Source of the DNA: Budorcas taxicolor
Taxonomy: Eukaryota > Chordata > Mammalia > Artiodactyla > Bovidae
Direction of reading: 5' to 3'
Assembly: GCF_023091745.1 (NCBI RefSeq)
Contig: NC_068926.1
Location: 49,128,001-49,192,000, forward strand
Length of the DNA stretch: 64,000 nucleotides
Shown here: positions 43,895 to 54,696 of the stretch, piece after piece
Numbering within the stretch: the stretch's first letter is position 1
How the letters are laid out: each line of letters begins with the position of its first letter
Notes under the pieces: model-generated
The model's input: only the letters and a program-made list of their open reading frames with translations
The model's database searches: none
What the model was told of the DNA's origin: nothing
Translations under genes and position numbers: made by a program

Positions 43895-44100
43895 TGCTGA
43901 TGTGGTGCCAGGAGCTTTCCAAGTGCTTTCCAGGTGTCAGCTCATTTAATCCTCAGGACTGTGTGAAGTAGGAACTTCACTTGTTGACTCTGGTCTTTGG
44001 ATGATGCAGTTTGGTCCCAGAGAAGCTAAGCATTGTGCCAAGATGACCAGCTAGAGGTGGGAGAACTGGGTTTAAATCCAGGCAGTTGGGCTCCAGAATG
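43895..44100 (-). repeat. MIR SINE relic
   Basis: tgtcagctcatttaatcctcaggactgtgtgaagtagg, gtcccagagaagctaagcattgtgcc and agctagaggtgggagaactgggtttaaatccagg follow reverse MIR closely. Confidence 0.88.
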
Positions 44101-44212
44101 ACCCTCTGCCTCCCCATCATCCTGTCCGATGGGCATATGTTCCAGAGGCTTGTACAGAACTGGGGTGACCAGATAATCTCCATCCCATTTGCTGGAACTC
44201 TGCTGAACTTAG

Positions 44213-44436
44213 GGGCTTTCCAGGTGGTACTAGTGGTACAGAACCTGCCTGCCAATGCAGGAGACATAAGAAATGTGGGTTCAATAGCTGGGTAGGAAAG
44301 ATCCCTTGGAGGAGGACATGACAACACACTCCAGTATTCTTGCCTAGGAAATCCCAAGGACAGAGGAGCCTGGTGGGCTACAGTCCATGGTGTTGCACAG
44401 TCAGCTATGACTAAAGCGACTTAGCATGCACGCATT
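44213..44436 (+). repeat. Bov-tA SINE with TSD
   Basis: ggctttccaggtggtactagtggtacag to taaagcgacttagcatgcacgcat. The flanks tgctgaacttag (44201-44212) and tgctgaatttag (44437-44448) differ at one position. Confidence 0.95.
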
Positions 44437-44534
44437 GCTGAATTTAGCACTAAAACATCTGCATTCCAGGAAAACCCCAATACCGAGAAAACCAGATTGA
44501 TGGGTTACCCTATCCGTGGGTCAACACACAGGCT

Positions 44535-44670
44535 GGAGGTTGTGGACTAATCCCAGTCCTTGGCTCTGCCACTGAATCACCCTGAGACCTTGGGTCCTTT
44601 GCTGAGATCATTGCGCCGCAGCTTCCTCTTCCGTAAAAGGATAGAGCTGGCGAGATAATTCCACTCAAGT
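44535..44670 (+). repeat. MIR SINE relic
   Basis: tggctctgccactgaatcaccctgagaccttggg, cttcctcttccgtaaaaggatag and gagataattcc follow the MIR order. Confidence 0.75.
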
Positions 44671-44879
44671 CGGGAATTCCTTTAATCCCTGTTTGGTCCT
44701 GATGCAGGTTCAAAAGAGAGTGAAACAGGAAAGTGAATGCGATTGGAATATCTTAGCTTCAAAAAGAGTAAAGCAGAGGGCAACTTGATTAGAATGTTCA
44801 ACAGGCAATGAGTCCCTTACAAACAAAACTTAAAGTCTTGACCTTTCAAAGGGGTGAACTTGCCATCAATGTCAGGCAT

Positions 44880-45247
44880 GAGTGAAGTTGCAGCTTGCCC
44901 TCCATCTCCTGTTGCTGATGATCCTTCAGCTCTACCATCCCCCACCTCCTCTTTCTCCTCCACTCAGTTACTCTTCCTGTCTGTTCACTGGATGCCAGCC
45001 CCTGGATGCTAGCTGTACTACTGTACTTTTCAAAGTCTTGTACTGTAAGATTAATAATATTTTCTTTATTTTTTGTTTGTTTTTCATGTATTATTTATGC
45101 AAAAAATATTATAAACCTGTTATAGTACCATATTATATAGTCATTTGTGTTAGCTGGGTACCTAGGCTTACTTTGTTGGACCTAATGAACAAATTAGACT
45201 TATGAATGTGCTCTCAGAATGGAATTCATTTGTATGTTGGGGACTTA
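44880..45247 (-). mobile_element. Possible Tigger-type DNA transposon relic
   Basis: The right part (tgtactactgtacttttcaaagtcttgtactg, ttagctgggtacctaggcttactttgttggacc, gaattcatttgtatgttggggacttac) resembles a Tigger-class element ending in an inverted terminus that would read GTAAGTCCCC on the other strand. No matching left terminus was found, so the call is tentative. Confidence 0.35.
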
Positions 45248-45259
45248 CCATAGAGTTTT

Positions 45260-45532
45260 GCTGCTGCTGCTAAGTCCCTTCAGTCGTGTTCGACTCTGTG
45301 TGACCCCAGAGACGGCAGCCCACCAGGCTCTCCCGTCCCTGGGATTCTCCAGGCAAGAACACTGGGGTGGGTTGCCATTTCCTTCTCCAATGCATGAAAG
45401 TGAAAAGTGAAAGTGAAGTCACTGAGTCGTGTCCAACTCTCAGCGACCCCATGGACTGCAGCCTACCAGGCTCCTCCATCCAAGGGATTTTCCAGGCAAG
45501 AGTACTGGTGTGGGGTGCCATTGCCTTCTCCA
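45260..45532 (-). repeat. BOV-A2 dimeric SINE with TSD
   Basis: Two Bov-A monomers are joined by the aatgcatgaaagtgaaaagtgaaagtgaag linker, with a gctgctgctgc repeat at the tail end. The exact 12-bp duplication accatagagttt lies at 45248-45259 and 45533-45544. Confidence 0.97.
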
Positions 45533-45544
45533 ACCATAGAGTTT

Positions 45545-46339
45545 CACCAGATGTAAAATCTATGTCTGAGAGGAACAGAAGCCCCCCGCTCCTGCCAAAG
45601 CTCATCTTATGGATGGAAAGGAGAAGAATGCAGTGGAAAGACCATCAGGGGAAAGCCTGAGGTAGAGTAGGCGTGTTATTTTTCCTAGAGACAGAAGTCA
45701 TGAGAAAGACACTTACAGTGTGTGGGAAGGGCTGATGAGATGGGAAGTTGGTTTCCTTGGAGAACAAAAACACAGGAGGATTCCTTGACTCAAACAGCAT
45801 GTATGTGGTCAGGGATTCCACCCAGGATGCTAGGAAAAGTGACAAATTATATATAGAGAGAGGCTGCAGAGTGCCTCTCCCCATAATTAGGAGAGTGAGA
45901 TGAGGAGACAATGGTTGGAATTCTGCTCAGTTCAGCACAACTTCCCTGAGACTGAGCGGCATGCACTCCATTTCTCACTGCTCAGGTGGGGAGGTCCTCT
46001 CCCTGCAACGATTTACGTAAAAGGCCACCAGAAACAAAGTGGCTGGAATTAGGGATGGATCAACATGATGGGCATAGGGCAGGGGAGAAATGTGTGCTAT
46101 GATCATCAAGATCTGAAGGGGAGGGATCAGATTATCAGGAAAAGAGATCTTGAGGTGACTGGAAGTCCTAGCCCACTTTGAAGATGTGTCGGAAAGTCTA
46201 TCATAAAACATCCCTGTGAGCTCCCATGATACTCTGCTCAAATCATAACAGGGCATGTAATGTATCATAAACATCTGTCTCTAGAGTTGGCTTTATTCTT
46301 CAGTGGCTTAAAAACTATAAAATTCATCACTTATCCTGG
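45545..46339. other. Single-copy sequence, no gene seen
   Basis: Minus-strand ORFs at 45645-45911 and 45975-46274 show no domain. No repeats are recognised. Confidence 0.4.
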
Positions 46340-46372
46340 CTTTCCATAAATGCTCATTGAATGAATGAGCTT
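46340..46372 (+). repeat. L2-type 3'-end fragment
   Basis: ttccataaatgctcattgaatgaatgag matches the AATAAATGTTTGTTGAATGAATGA end of L2-class elements. Confidence 0.5.
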
Positions 46373-47504
46373 GCTTCATTTTAGTTGCAGAATTGAAAAA
46401 GCATGGGTTCCCTCCCCCTCTGTGACCCTAGGCCACCAACAGCCAACCCTCAGATGTACCATTTTCCCAAGTGATGCTCAAAACATTTTGTTTTTTCAAG
46501 GCTTAAGGATCAGCAAGCCCCCCTCCTCCCCTTAGTTCCTGCCCTTCACCCAGAGATGCTTTCGAGTCCAGCAAAAAGTCCATAATGCAGTAATTAATTT
46601 GTTTTCTATGTTTATTACCTGAATAATAGATTCATTGTGTGTTATCTCCTGGACAGCAATTAATCATAAACTTTGCAGGATGGCACAGGCTTGATAAGGT
46701 TCCCTCACAGCCGCACGTGGCTGTATGGAAACCCTGGAAGATGTTTAACAGCACCTGTTCAAAACCTACTCTAGACATTTCATGAAGAAATTTTTCCCCC
46801 TCTATATTCCTCCTGCAGGAAAGAAGAAAAAAGTAGCCAATAGCTTTTTCCTCCCAATTGCAAGGGCTTTCCTAAGTCCTCCACCTTCTTAATGGAATAA
46901 AGATTTCCATCTCCTTGGCTCCTGTTTATCTGTAAGATGTAAGGACCCAGTGCCCCATTGTACTTACTGAACAGAACACCACCATTTTTTGGAAAGCACA
47001 AAATGTCCCACCTTGAACAAAAGCCAAACCCGTCCTCCCTTCCTCCTCCATTAACTTTGGAACCTGGTTTAAAAGGCAAAGAATCTGAACAAACAATTCT
47101 TTAGAAAAGAAAAGAAAAAATAAAACAGTTTCACAGATTTGGCAAGTAATTCCAGACTCTGAATGCGTGCCTCAGAGCCGCACATAAGAAGCGCAGCTGC
47201 CTGAGGCAGCCCCTAATTACATTTCTGAAGTTGGACTTAAAACAATTTGTTTCCATTATCTTTCTCTCAAGGCGGGTTCTGGAAGGGTCTGGGGAATCGA
47301 TTTCAACATTCGGCATAAACTTTTCCTTGCAGTAACCCTAGTGACATATCGTTATAAGTAAATTTCGCTTGTGCTATACCAAAGGGGAATCTGAGCAGAG
47401 TTTGATAGACTGTGGACTTCCTTTTGCAGTTAATAAAAACCAATTCGTGGGAGGATTATGGATTTGAAAATTGTGTCATAATCACCATCAGACACCTTTG
47501 CATT
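46373..47504. other. Single-copy sequence, candidate conserved non-coding block
   Basis: Over 1.1 kb without any recognisable transposon. It contains TAATTA-type homeodomain sites near 46590-46605 and 46656-46670, and a second block at about 47130-47340 with CAGCTG and TAATTA. ORFs on the minus strand at 46780-47079 and 47131-47316 show no family features. Confidence 0.4.
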
Positions 47505-48117
47505 TATTTAAAAAAGTTTATTGAAGTATAGTTGATTTACAATGCTGTGTTTGTTTCAGGTGTACAGCAGAGTGATGCAGTTATGCATAGCTCTTCTTTT
47601 TCAGATTATTTTCCCTTATAGGTTTTTACAAAATATTGAGTATAGTTCCCTGTGGTATACAGTAGGAACTTGCTTTCTTTAATCTCTTTTATATATAATA
47701 GTGTGTATACATTAATTCCAACCTCCTAATTCACCTCTCCCCTTTCTTTCTCCTTTGATAACTGTAAGTTTTTTTGTTTTGTTTTTTTTTTGTCCATGGG
47801 GCCATTTCTGTTCTGTAAATAAGTTCATTTGTATCATTTTTAGATTCTACATATAAGCTTGTCATATATATTTGTCTTCTCTATTTGACTTAATTCACTT
47901 AGTATGATCACCTCTAGTTCCACGCATGTTGCTGCAAATGGCGTTATTTCATTCTTTTCCTGGCTGAGTAGTATCCCATTGTAGATATGTACCACCTATC
48001 TTCAGATACGTATCTTCTTTATCCATTTATCTGTTGATGGGCATTTAGGTTGTTTCCTTGTCTTGGCTGTTGTAAATGTTGCTGTTATGAACATTGGGGT
48101 GCATATATCTTTTTGAG
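47505..48117 (-). mobile_element. L1 3' end
   Basis: tttattgaagtatagttgatttacaatgctgtg opens the reversed 3'UTR; gctgagtagtatcccattg, ttatctgttgatgggcatttaggttg and aacattggggtgcatatatc are reversed ORF2 C-terminal codons. It is 5'-truncated and frame-disrupted. Confidence 0.93.
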
Positions 48118-48554
48118 GCACCCTTTTATTTAATCTACAGCATATTCATAAATAAAATTGCAAAGGAACAGGATTCCACCTTACATTAGTCATTGCCTGA
48201 AAATGGGAAGAGTGAGAAAAGCTGGCATCTCTTTGATTCACGAGGGCAAGAAGAAGTCTCTAAGCAAATTATTAAGTAGAGAAAACAGTTTGTCAAGCTA
48301 GCAAGTCACAGTAAATCTGTTCTAGGTCTGGAAATCTTTCTAAAACACAACAACAGAACTTGAAAGCATACCTTGATTCTATGATCTCCTTTAGGCAATG
48401 TTCAAACCACACCTTCACATCTTTGAAACACTCTATTAGAGTGTGTATTTTGACTGTAAAACCCAGTCAAATAAGCACTTTTAAAGTTAGAAGCCATTTA
48501 AAGGTAATACAAACCTTATATATAAATAATCAAATGAAATTTAGTCAATGGTCG
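48118..48554. other. Single-copy sequence, no gene seen
   Basis: No transposon recognised. The 100-codon ORF at 48360-48662 runs into a Bov-tA and is not convincing. Confidence 0.4.
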
Positions 48555-48650
48555 TGCATGCATGCTCAGTTGCTCAGCTGTGTCCTACTCTTTGCGACCC
48601 AATGGACTGTAGCCCACCAGGCTTCTCTGACCATGGGATTTTCCAGGCCA
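48555..48650 (-). repeat. Truncated Bov-tA SINE
   Basis: Tail half only: ctcagttgctcagctgtgtcctactc to catgggattttccaggccag. Confidence 0.9.
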
Positions 48651-49012
48651 GACTATTTCTAATGATTCTTCCAGGTATCTCCCCTCTGTTCAGCAAAACC
48701 TTCTGCCCTTAAAATACTTATTTTAACATACATAGAATTTTTGATGATGTTTATTTTCAAACATGTATATCATGTTGGTTCCCACTTCCAGCATAGCTAC
48801 CCAGTAGGACTATTAAATGTGAGTTAGAAAAAGCCATTCTTCCTTAAGACCCTTTGCCACAATCTGCAAGGAACTTGTTATGATAAACGTAGAATGCTAT
48901 GATGGCTACCTCAAGATGAATATGAATGACGCCCCTCTGGAGTTGTATAATGCACAACCTTCCCGACTGTCCATGGTGATCCTTGACCAATTTTAGGGCC
49001 TGTGTGTCTCCA
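48651..49012. other. Single-copy sequence
   Basis: No feature recognised. Confidence 0.4.
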
Positions 49013-49025
49013 TAGCCCCCTGTCT

Positions 49026-49310
49026 GCTGCTGCTGCTGCTGCTGCTAAGTCGATTCAGTTGTGTCCGACTCTGTGCGACCCCATAGACGGAAGCCCACCA
49101 GGCTCCCCCGTCCCTGGGATTCTCCAGGCAAGGACACTGGAGTGGGTTGCCATTTCCTTCTCCAATGCATGAAAGTGAAAAGTGAAAGTGAAGGCGCTCA
49201 GTCGTGTTCGACTCTTCGTGACCCCATGGACTGCGGCCTACCAGTCTCCTCCACCCATGGGATTTTCCAGGCAAGAGTACTTACTGGAGTGGGCTGCCAT
49301 TGCCTTCTTC
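49026..49310 (-). repeat. BOV-A2 dimeric SINE with TSD
   Basis: The same architecture as the copy at 45260, with a seven-unit (gct) run and the aatgcatgaaagtgaaaagtg linker. The exact 13-bp duplication tagccccctgtct lies at 49013-49025 and 49311-49323. A 4-bp duplication (acttactgg) is inserted in the second monomer. Confidence 0.97.
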
Positions 49311-49323
49311 TAGCCCCCTGTCT

Positions 49324-49587
49324 AGGGTCTCCAGATTCCTGAAATGTCACTTTCTTATGATCATCCTTGTACAGTTCTTACATTTGAGCTACTCCTGTAC
49401 CCGTTCTTTCATCAGAGGCTACATTTTCCTTTCTGAAATTTCTTGCAAATAAAATCACGTCGTACGTGCTTCTGGCAAATACCAGCCTGCCTTGCTTGGC
49501 TCTGCTGCTGCTGGGAGCAGAGTTGCTCCCTTCTTTCCCAGTTGCTGGCTCCATTGCCTTTGCACAGAGCTCATTCTTACTCCAGAC
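49324..49587. other. Single-copy sequence before the solo LTR
   Basis: No repeat recognised. A CpG-containing aatcacgtcgtacgtgcttc near 49453 stands out in otherwise CpG-poor DNA. Confidence 0.4.
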
Positions 49588-50051
49588 TGTAATAGAGAAG
49601 GACAAATTTGACTCCATATTAGATCTGTTTCTTTTACTTTAACCTTTGCATTCTATTGCTTTTGCTTCAAGTTGAGAATGCTACCTATAGTCTGAAATAT
49701 ACAAGATAATCCATTCTCTGATCTTTCAAGGTATAACACTTTCCATTCATATAGATGTAAAATGTTGCAGAACCTAGAATAACATTTGTCTTGTTGGAGG
49801 TTTATAGGAACATCATAACCTGACATATGTGCATGGCTACAAGAACAAAGAATTCCTCCACCAAGAAGTTTGCATTTCCTCTTTTTAGTATAAAATAAAC
49901 CTGGATTCTTGGTTAAGGTGATTCTCTAGGACATTAGTCTGTTATCTCCTCAGTCTTTCTGAATAAAGTCCCTATTCCTTGTCCCAACAACTCATGTCCT
50001 AATTTATCAACCTATCGTGCAGTGAGCAGAATGAGTTTGGACTCAATAACA
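49588..50051 (+). mobile_element. Solo ERV LTR
   Basis: A 464-bp unit begins tgtaatagag and ends caataaca, with the TG...CA ends of an LTR. It has a TATA box tataaaa at 49889-49895 and AATAAA at 49962-49967 followed by the R-U5 region. The 4-bp flanks agac (49584-49587 and 50052-50055) are consistent with an integrase duplication. There is no internal retroviral sequence and no second LTR, so it is a solo LTR left by recombination. The short duplication suggests class I, but this is not certain. Confidence 0.8.
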
Positions 50052-50055
50052 AGAC

Positions 50056-50286
50056 TGATTTCAGCCAAAAAATGCTCAGAGCAAGGATACCAGTGCTGGA
50101 CCACTGCCATGGGACTCTTATTATAGGATATTTTATTCGGAGACACATCTGGAAGAACATTTCCTGGAATTGCATTGCAGTTTGAGACTCCCCCAAAATG
50201 CTCCCTCCTTTCTCTTCATCTTTCACCTGAATCAAACCTGTATCATAGTATGAAGGTACTTACTGGTTACACTTGCTTTTATCTCT
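50056..50286. other. Single-copy sequence
   Basis: Nothing recognised between the solo LTR and the dimeric Bov-tA. Confidence 0.4.
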
Positions 50287-50297
50287 TTGGTCTTTAT

Positions 50298-50630
50298 GCT
50301 GGGCTATGCTTAGTCACTCAGTCATGTCCAACTCTTTGTGATCCCATGGACTGTCACCTGCCAGGCTCCTCTGTCCGTGGAATTCTCCAGGCAAAAATAC
50401 TTGAGTGGGTTGCCATGCCCTCCTCCAGGGGATTTTCCCCACCCAGCGATCAAACCCAGGTCTCCCACATTGCAGGCAGATTCTTTACCATCTGAACCAC
50501 CATGGAAGCCCGTGAATACTGGAGTGGGTTGCCTATCCCTCCTTCAGGGGATCTTCCTGACCCAGGAATTAAACTGGAGTCTCCTGCATTGCAGGCAGAT
50601 TCTTTACCACCTGAACTACCAGGGAAGCTC
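50298..50630 (-). repeat. Bov-tA SINE with a duplicated head, one TSD pair
   Basis: A complete Bov-tA (to ctgaaccaccatggaagcc, about 50512) is followed immediately by a second partial unit: gaatactggagtgggttgcc to acctgaactaccagggaagc. Both carry the tRNA-Glu-like head. A single exact 11-bp duplication, ttggtctttat, flanks the whole 333-bp unit at 50287-50297 and 50631-50641. Confidence 0.92.
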
Positions 50631-50641
50631 TTGGTCTTTAT

Positions 50642-51369
50642 AGGCACCTCTTATACTATCTCCTTCCACCTTGATGTCTGCTTCTTAGAGGATTCAAATG
50701 AATGGAAATGCATTTTGACTGCCTGACTAATTGTTGCTCTGCGTGTTTCTGAAATCTATCCAGGATGCTGTTTTATCAGGATGGAAATGGAAAGCACACA
50801 GATGATTTTTTTGGGGAAAAAAAAAACAAACAGAGAATAAAGTCTTCTAAGCTTTCTAATGATCATTTTAACTCATCTCAACCTACCTTCATATAATGTT
50901 ATATCAGGCCCTGTATGTCTGAACTTTGACAAGAGACTACTTCTGAGTCTCTTATCTCGTGCTTTGCAGTGTTTCTATCAAACATTTTATTTCCACATAT
51001 ATTTTAAACCTCATGATTCATTTGCCTTATTTAGACTTTAAGAAGTAAATTGTGTTTTAACAAAATTGGGGAAAATATTTTAAAAAATTTTATCTATATA
51101 TCTGCTGGAATCTAGTACTTTTACTTTTATTAAAGATTCTTGTTTTGTTTAAAGAGCTGCCTTCAGTGTACTTCAGGTCTGCTAATGCTGAATTCCTTTA
51201 GTCTTTGAAAAATCATGATTTTGCCTTTATTTTTGAAAAACACTTTCACTGTATGTACAGTGAAAACCTGCATGTACAGGTTAATTTTGTTAAATTTTTA
51301 ATCATTTAAGATTATAAAAATATGGTTCTATAGTAGCCTATGTGATTTCTGGTGAAAAACATGAAACAT
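50642..51369. other. Single-copy AT-rich sequence
   Basis: No gene or repeat recognised. A short A run lies near 50818. Confidence 0.4.
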
Positions 51370-51515
51370 ATCACAGTATACAATATATATATAAATTATA
51401 TAAACATAGGATATATAAATATATATTTATATGTGGTATATAAATATTATTAATATATGATATATAAATTATAATTATAAAATATTAATATATAATATAT
51501 TATTGTTTTTAAAAT
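51370..51515. repeat. AT-rich low-complexity tract
   Basis: Interspersed tatata, tataaat and attaata units, nearly pure A+T, with many small palindromes. Confidence 0.9.
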
Positions 51516-51632
51516 TAATTCTTTATCAGTGTTTTCAGAAACTACATTATAGTGGTTTCTAATACATTTTTAAAAAATGTTTCTTCTGCTTTAGGTTTAT
51601 TCATCTCTTTTGATCTGTGTTTCATAGTTCTC

Positions 51633-52350
51633 ATCAGTTCAGTTCAGTTCAGTTGCTCAGTCATGTCCAACTCTTTTCGACCCCATGAATCGCAGCACAC
51701 CAGGCCTCCCTGTCCATCACCAACTCCCGGAGTCCACCCAAACCCATGTCCATTGAGTCGGTGATGCCATCCAGCCATCTCATCCTCTGTCGTCCCCTTT
51801 TCCTCCTGCCCTCAATCCTTCCCAGCATCAGGGTCTTTTCCAATGAGTCAGCTCTTCACATCAGGTGGCCAAAGTACTGGAGTTTCAGCTTCAACATCAT
51901 TCCTTCCAATGAACACCCAGGACTGATCTCCTTTAGGATGGACTGGTTGGATCTCCTTGCAGTCCAAGGGACTCTCAAGAGTCTTCTCCACAGTTCAAAA
52001 CACAGTTCAAAAGCATCAATTCTTCAGCACTCAGCTTTCTTTACAGTCCAACTCTCACATCCATACATGACCACTGGAAAAACCATAGCCTTGACTAGAT
52101 GGACCTTTGTTAACAAAGTAATGTCTCTGCTTTTTAAAATGCTGTCTAGGTTGGTTATAACTTTCCTTCCAAGGAGTAAGCGTCTTTTAATTTCATGGCT
52201 GCAGTCACCATCTACAGTGATTTTGGAGCCCAGAAAAATAAAGTCAGCCACTGTCTCCACTGTTTCTCCATCTATTTCCCATGAAGTGATGAGACCAAAA
52301 GCCATGATCTTCGTTTTCTGAATGTTGAACTTTAAGCCAACTTTTTCACT
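51633..52350 (-). mobile_element. BovB LINE 3' part, 5'-truncated
   Basis: From the reversed gttcagttcagttcagttgctcag tail to aagccaactttttcactg. A minus-strand ORF (52024-52428) reads KVGLKFNIQKTKIMA, ITSWEIDGETVETVADFIF and VMYGCESWTVKKAEC, the region just after the RT palm. It lacks EN and the RT active site. Confidence 0.95.
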
Positions 52351-52799
52351 GTGGTTGGAAATTTTCCAGCCCTTATACTTCCTATTGCTTTTGGATTCTG
52401 TTCCTCCACTCTCCTTTCTAGAACTCAATCACTTATAGAATTAAATATATAGTATCTAACCAAGTATCTCAGTGGAAAAGATGAACAGCCCTTAGACACT
52501 ACAGAAGAAGACATTATAAATGACACTCCAACCCAAGGAAAAGATAAAATGAAGCACAGAGAGAAAGGGTATTAAAAAACAACAACAAAAAACAATAGCA
52601 AAAACAGAGCCTCAGTGACATTTGGGACAGTATAAAGCAGTTTAATTTTCTTTTAATCCTGGATTGTGTTGAACATATTTATAGGAACTATTTTAATATT
52701 ATTAATGAACATTCCATCATTTCTATAGCTATGGGTCTGTTTCTACAGATCCTTTTCCTACAAAATCATGTTGCAATTTCTTCTGGAGGCTAACTCTGG
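52351..52799. other. Mostly single-copy sequence
   Basis: A short stretch near 52595-52640 (acagagcctcagtgacatttgggac) resembles old L1 ORF1, which has 'agagcctcagagacctgtgggac'. It is too short for a firm call. Confidence 0.35.
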
Positions 52800-53127
52800 A
52801 TCAGCATTCATCACGGTCCTCATGTCCTCTGAGAAATCTTTCATGATGCTCTTAGTGCTCTCGTCCCACCTTACTGTGGGAGGCTGAATCAGGCGCCTGC
52901 TCTACTCACATTTTTATCACAATCCAGGCCCACCTCTCTAGCAATTTTTGGTGTTTCTAACAGAACCTGTCTTTTCTTTCTCTTTCCTTAGTTAGAATAT
53001 GACTGTGTGAGATCCTTTAAGTCTGTCCATTCCTCTTTATGCCTCCAAGGCCCAGTATAATGCCAGACAGAGCAAGAGATAACTAAATTCTTATTGCCTG
53101 GATAGATAGATGGATGAATGAAAGGGT
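52800..53127 (+). repeat. L2-type LINE 3' region
   Basis: ctcatgtcctctgagaaatc, cgtcccaccttactgtggg and tatgcctccaaggcccagtataatgccagacag to ggatgaatgaaaggg follow the pattern of an L2 3' end. Confidence 0.5.
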
Positions 53128-53395
53128 ATGTCTTTATCACTAGTAGTCTGATCTCCAGGGCCACGTATACTCATGAATGAGGACGTGCTACCATATTGCC
53201 CTTGAATCCTGAGACTGTTTCCACTGCCTTGTTGTACACACGAGATGTTCCATCAACCCTCCCTTAATCCACTCTGTGAGAAAGTGGGAATCACAAAATC
53301 TAATTGTGTAGGCTCCTCTGTCTTTGTTCTGTCTTTTGATAAAACAAGCAGAATGGAGCTAAAGAGAGTTTCCTGAGTTACATCACCAGCTCTTT

Positions 53396-53665
53396 AATTT
53401 TACTTATCTGTTTTTGGCTGTGCTGGGTCTTTTGATGATGTACCCGGGTTTTCTTTTTAGTTGCAGCTATGGGGGACTACTCCCTGCTTGTGGTACACGG
53501 GCTTCTCATTGTTGTGACTTCTCTGGTTGCAGAAGGCGAGGGCTAGCACACCCAGGCATCACTAGCTGTGACACAAAGGCTCAGTTACCCTGCGGCATCC
53601 TGGACCAGGTGTCAAACCTGTGTCCCCTGCATTGGCAGGCGGACTCTCAACCACTGAACCACCAG
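53396..53665 (-). repeat. CHR-type SINE, long form
   Basis: tatctgtttttggctgtgctggg, the cttctcattgttgtgacttctctggttgcag body and cattggcaggcggactctcaaccactgaaccacc. Confidence 0.92.
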
Positions 53666-53686
53666 GAAAAGGAAAGGAAAGGAAAG
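53664..53686 (+). repeat. (GGAAA)n short tandem repeat
   Basis: Four ggaaa-like units at the join of the CHR and Bov-tA SINEs. Confidence 0.85.
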
Positions 53687-53886
53687 TGAAGTCGCTCAGT
53701 TATGTCTTATTTTTTGCAACCCCATGGACCATAGCATACCAGGTTCCTCCATCCATAGGATTTTCCAGGCAAGGGTACTCGAGTGGGTTGCCATTTCCTT
53801 CTTCAGAAGATCTTCCTGACCCAGAGATTGAACCCAGATCTCCCACACTGTAGGCAGACTCTTTACTGTCTGAGCCACCAGGTAAT
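53687..53886 (-). repeat. Bov-tA SINE
   Basis: gtgaagtcgctcagttatgtctta to tttactgtctgagccaccaggta, placed head to tail after the CHR copy. Confidence 0.94.
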
Positions 53887-54220
53887 GTCCTCAAAATCTT
53901 AAGTATATATCTGTGCACCTATGACTGGCCTGGAGCATCAGAACATGAATGTAAATCCAGTGCCTTCTAAGGTAACCAAGCCTGTTCCCCAAATTCTAGA
54001 GGGTTTAACTGATACTCAGCACTCAGCCTATGATGTTTTCTAACATAATGTGATAAGTGGGTTGCAGACCCAGGATTGGAGCCTGTGTCCTCCGTGTTTA
54101 CCAACCATTAGCTGCTTCTCATTTGTGCCTTAATTTTGCGCTCATTTAACCTGCTTCTCATGTGCCATGATTTTGTTCTCATTTAATCTGATTCATGCCT
54201 ATGTTTTTTTATCTATCACT
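53887..54220. other. Single-copy sequence
   Basis: Two similar short segments (ctgcttctcatttgtgcct and ctgcttctcatgtgccatgattttg...ctcatttaa) near 54110-54190 form a weak direct repeat. Nothing else is seen. Confidence 0.4.
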
Positions 54221-54300
54221 CATTCATTCATTCATTTAATAAGTATGTTGTCTGTTCTGTATGCTGGAAATATACTGGATAAATAACACACAGACTCTAC
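54221..54300 (-). repeat. L2/MIR-class fragment
   Basis: cattcattcattcatttaataagtatgttgtctgttctgtatgctgg resembles the 'attcattcaacaaatatttattgagcacctactatgtgcc' block common to L2-class repeats. Confidence 0.45.
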
Positions 54301-54329
54301 TGCTTTCTGTAACTACTGAGCTTTTATCG

Positions 54330-54435
54330 GTGGCCGGCTGGTTAGGACTCTATGCTTTGACTGCCATGGCCTGGGTTCAGTCCCTGATCAGAAAACTGAG
54401 ATCCTGCAAGCAAAACAAACAAACAAACAAACAAA
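54330..54435 (+). repeat. CHR-type SINE, short
   Basis: tggccggctggttaggactctatgc, gttcagtccctgatcagaaaactgagatcc and an aaacaaacaaacaaac tail. Confidence 0.8.
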
Positions 54436-54696
54436 ATTGCTTCAGTCACTTTAGTTTAACTTCATCATTTTCAGTTGATGCATCCCACATAGAGCCTATT
54501 AGAATCTATATGAAAACTAGTTTAAAAATAATCTGAATATTATTTACATTTCTTGGCTTCTGTCTTTTTGGGGGCTGAAAGGTTATTTTACTCTCCCAAA
54601 CTTGTTTTATTTAAAAGTGAATGTTTGATTTCCAGCATTCAGCAAAATATAAAAATATATAAAATACCTCCTTGAATACCTGATTTGAGTTTTCCT

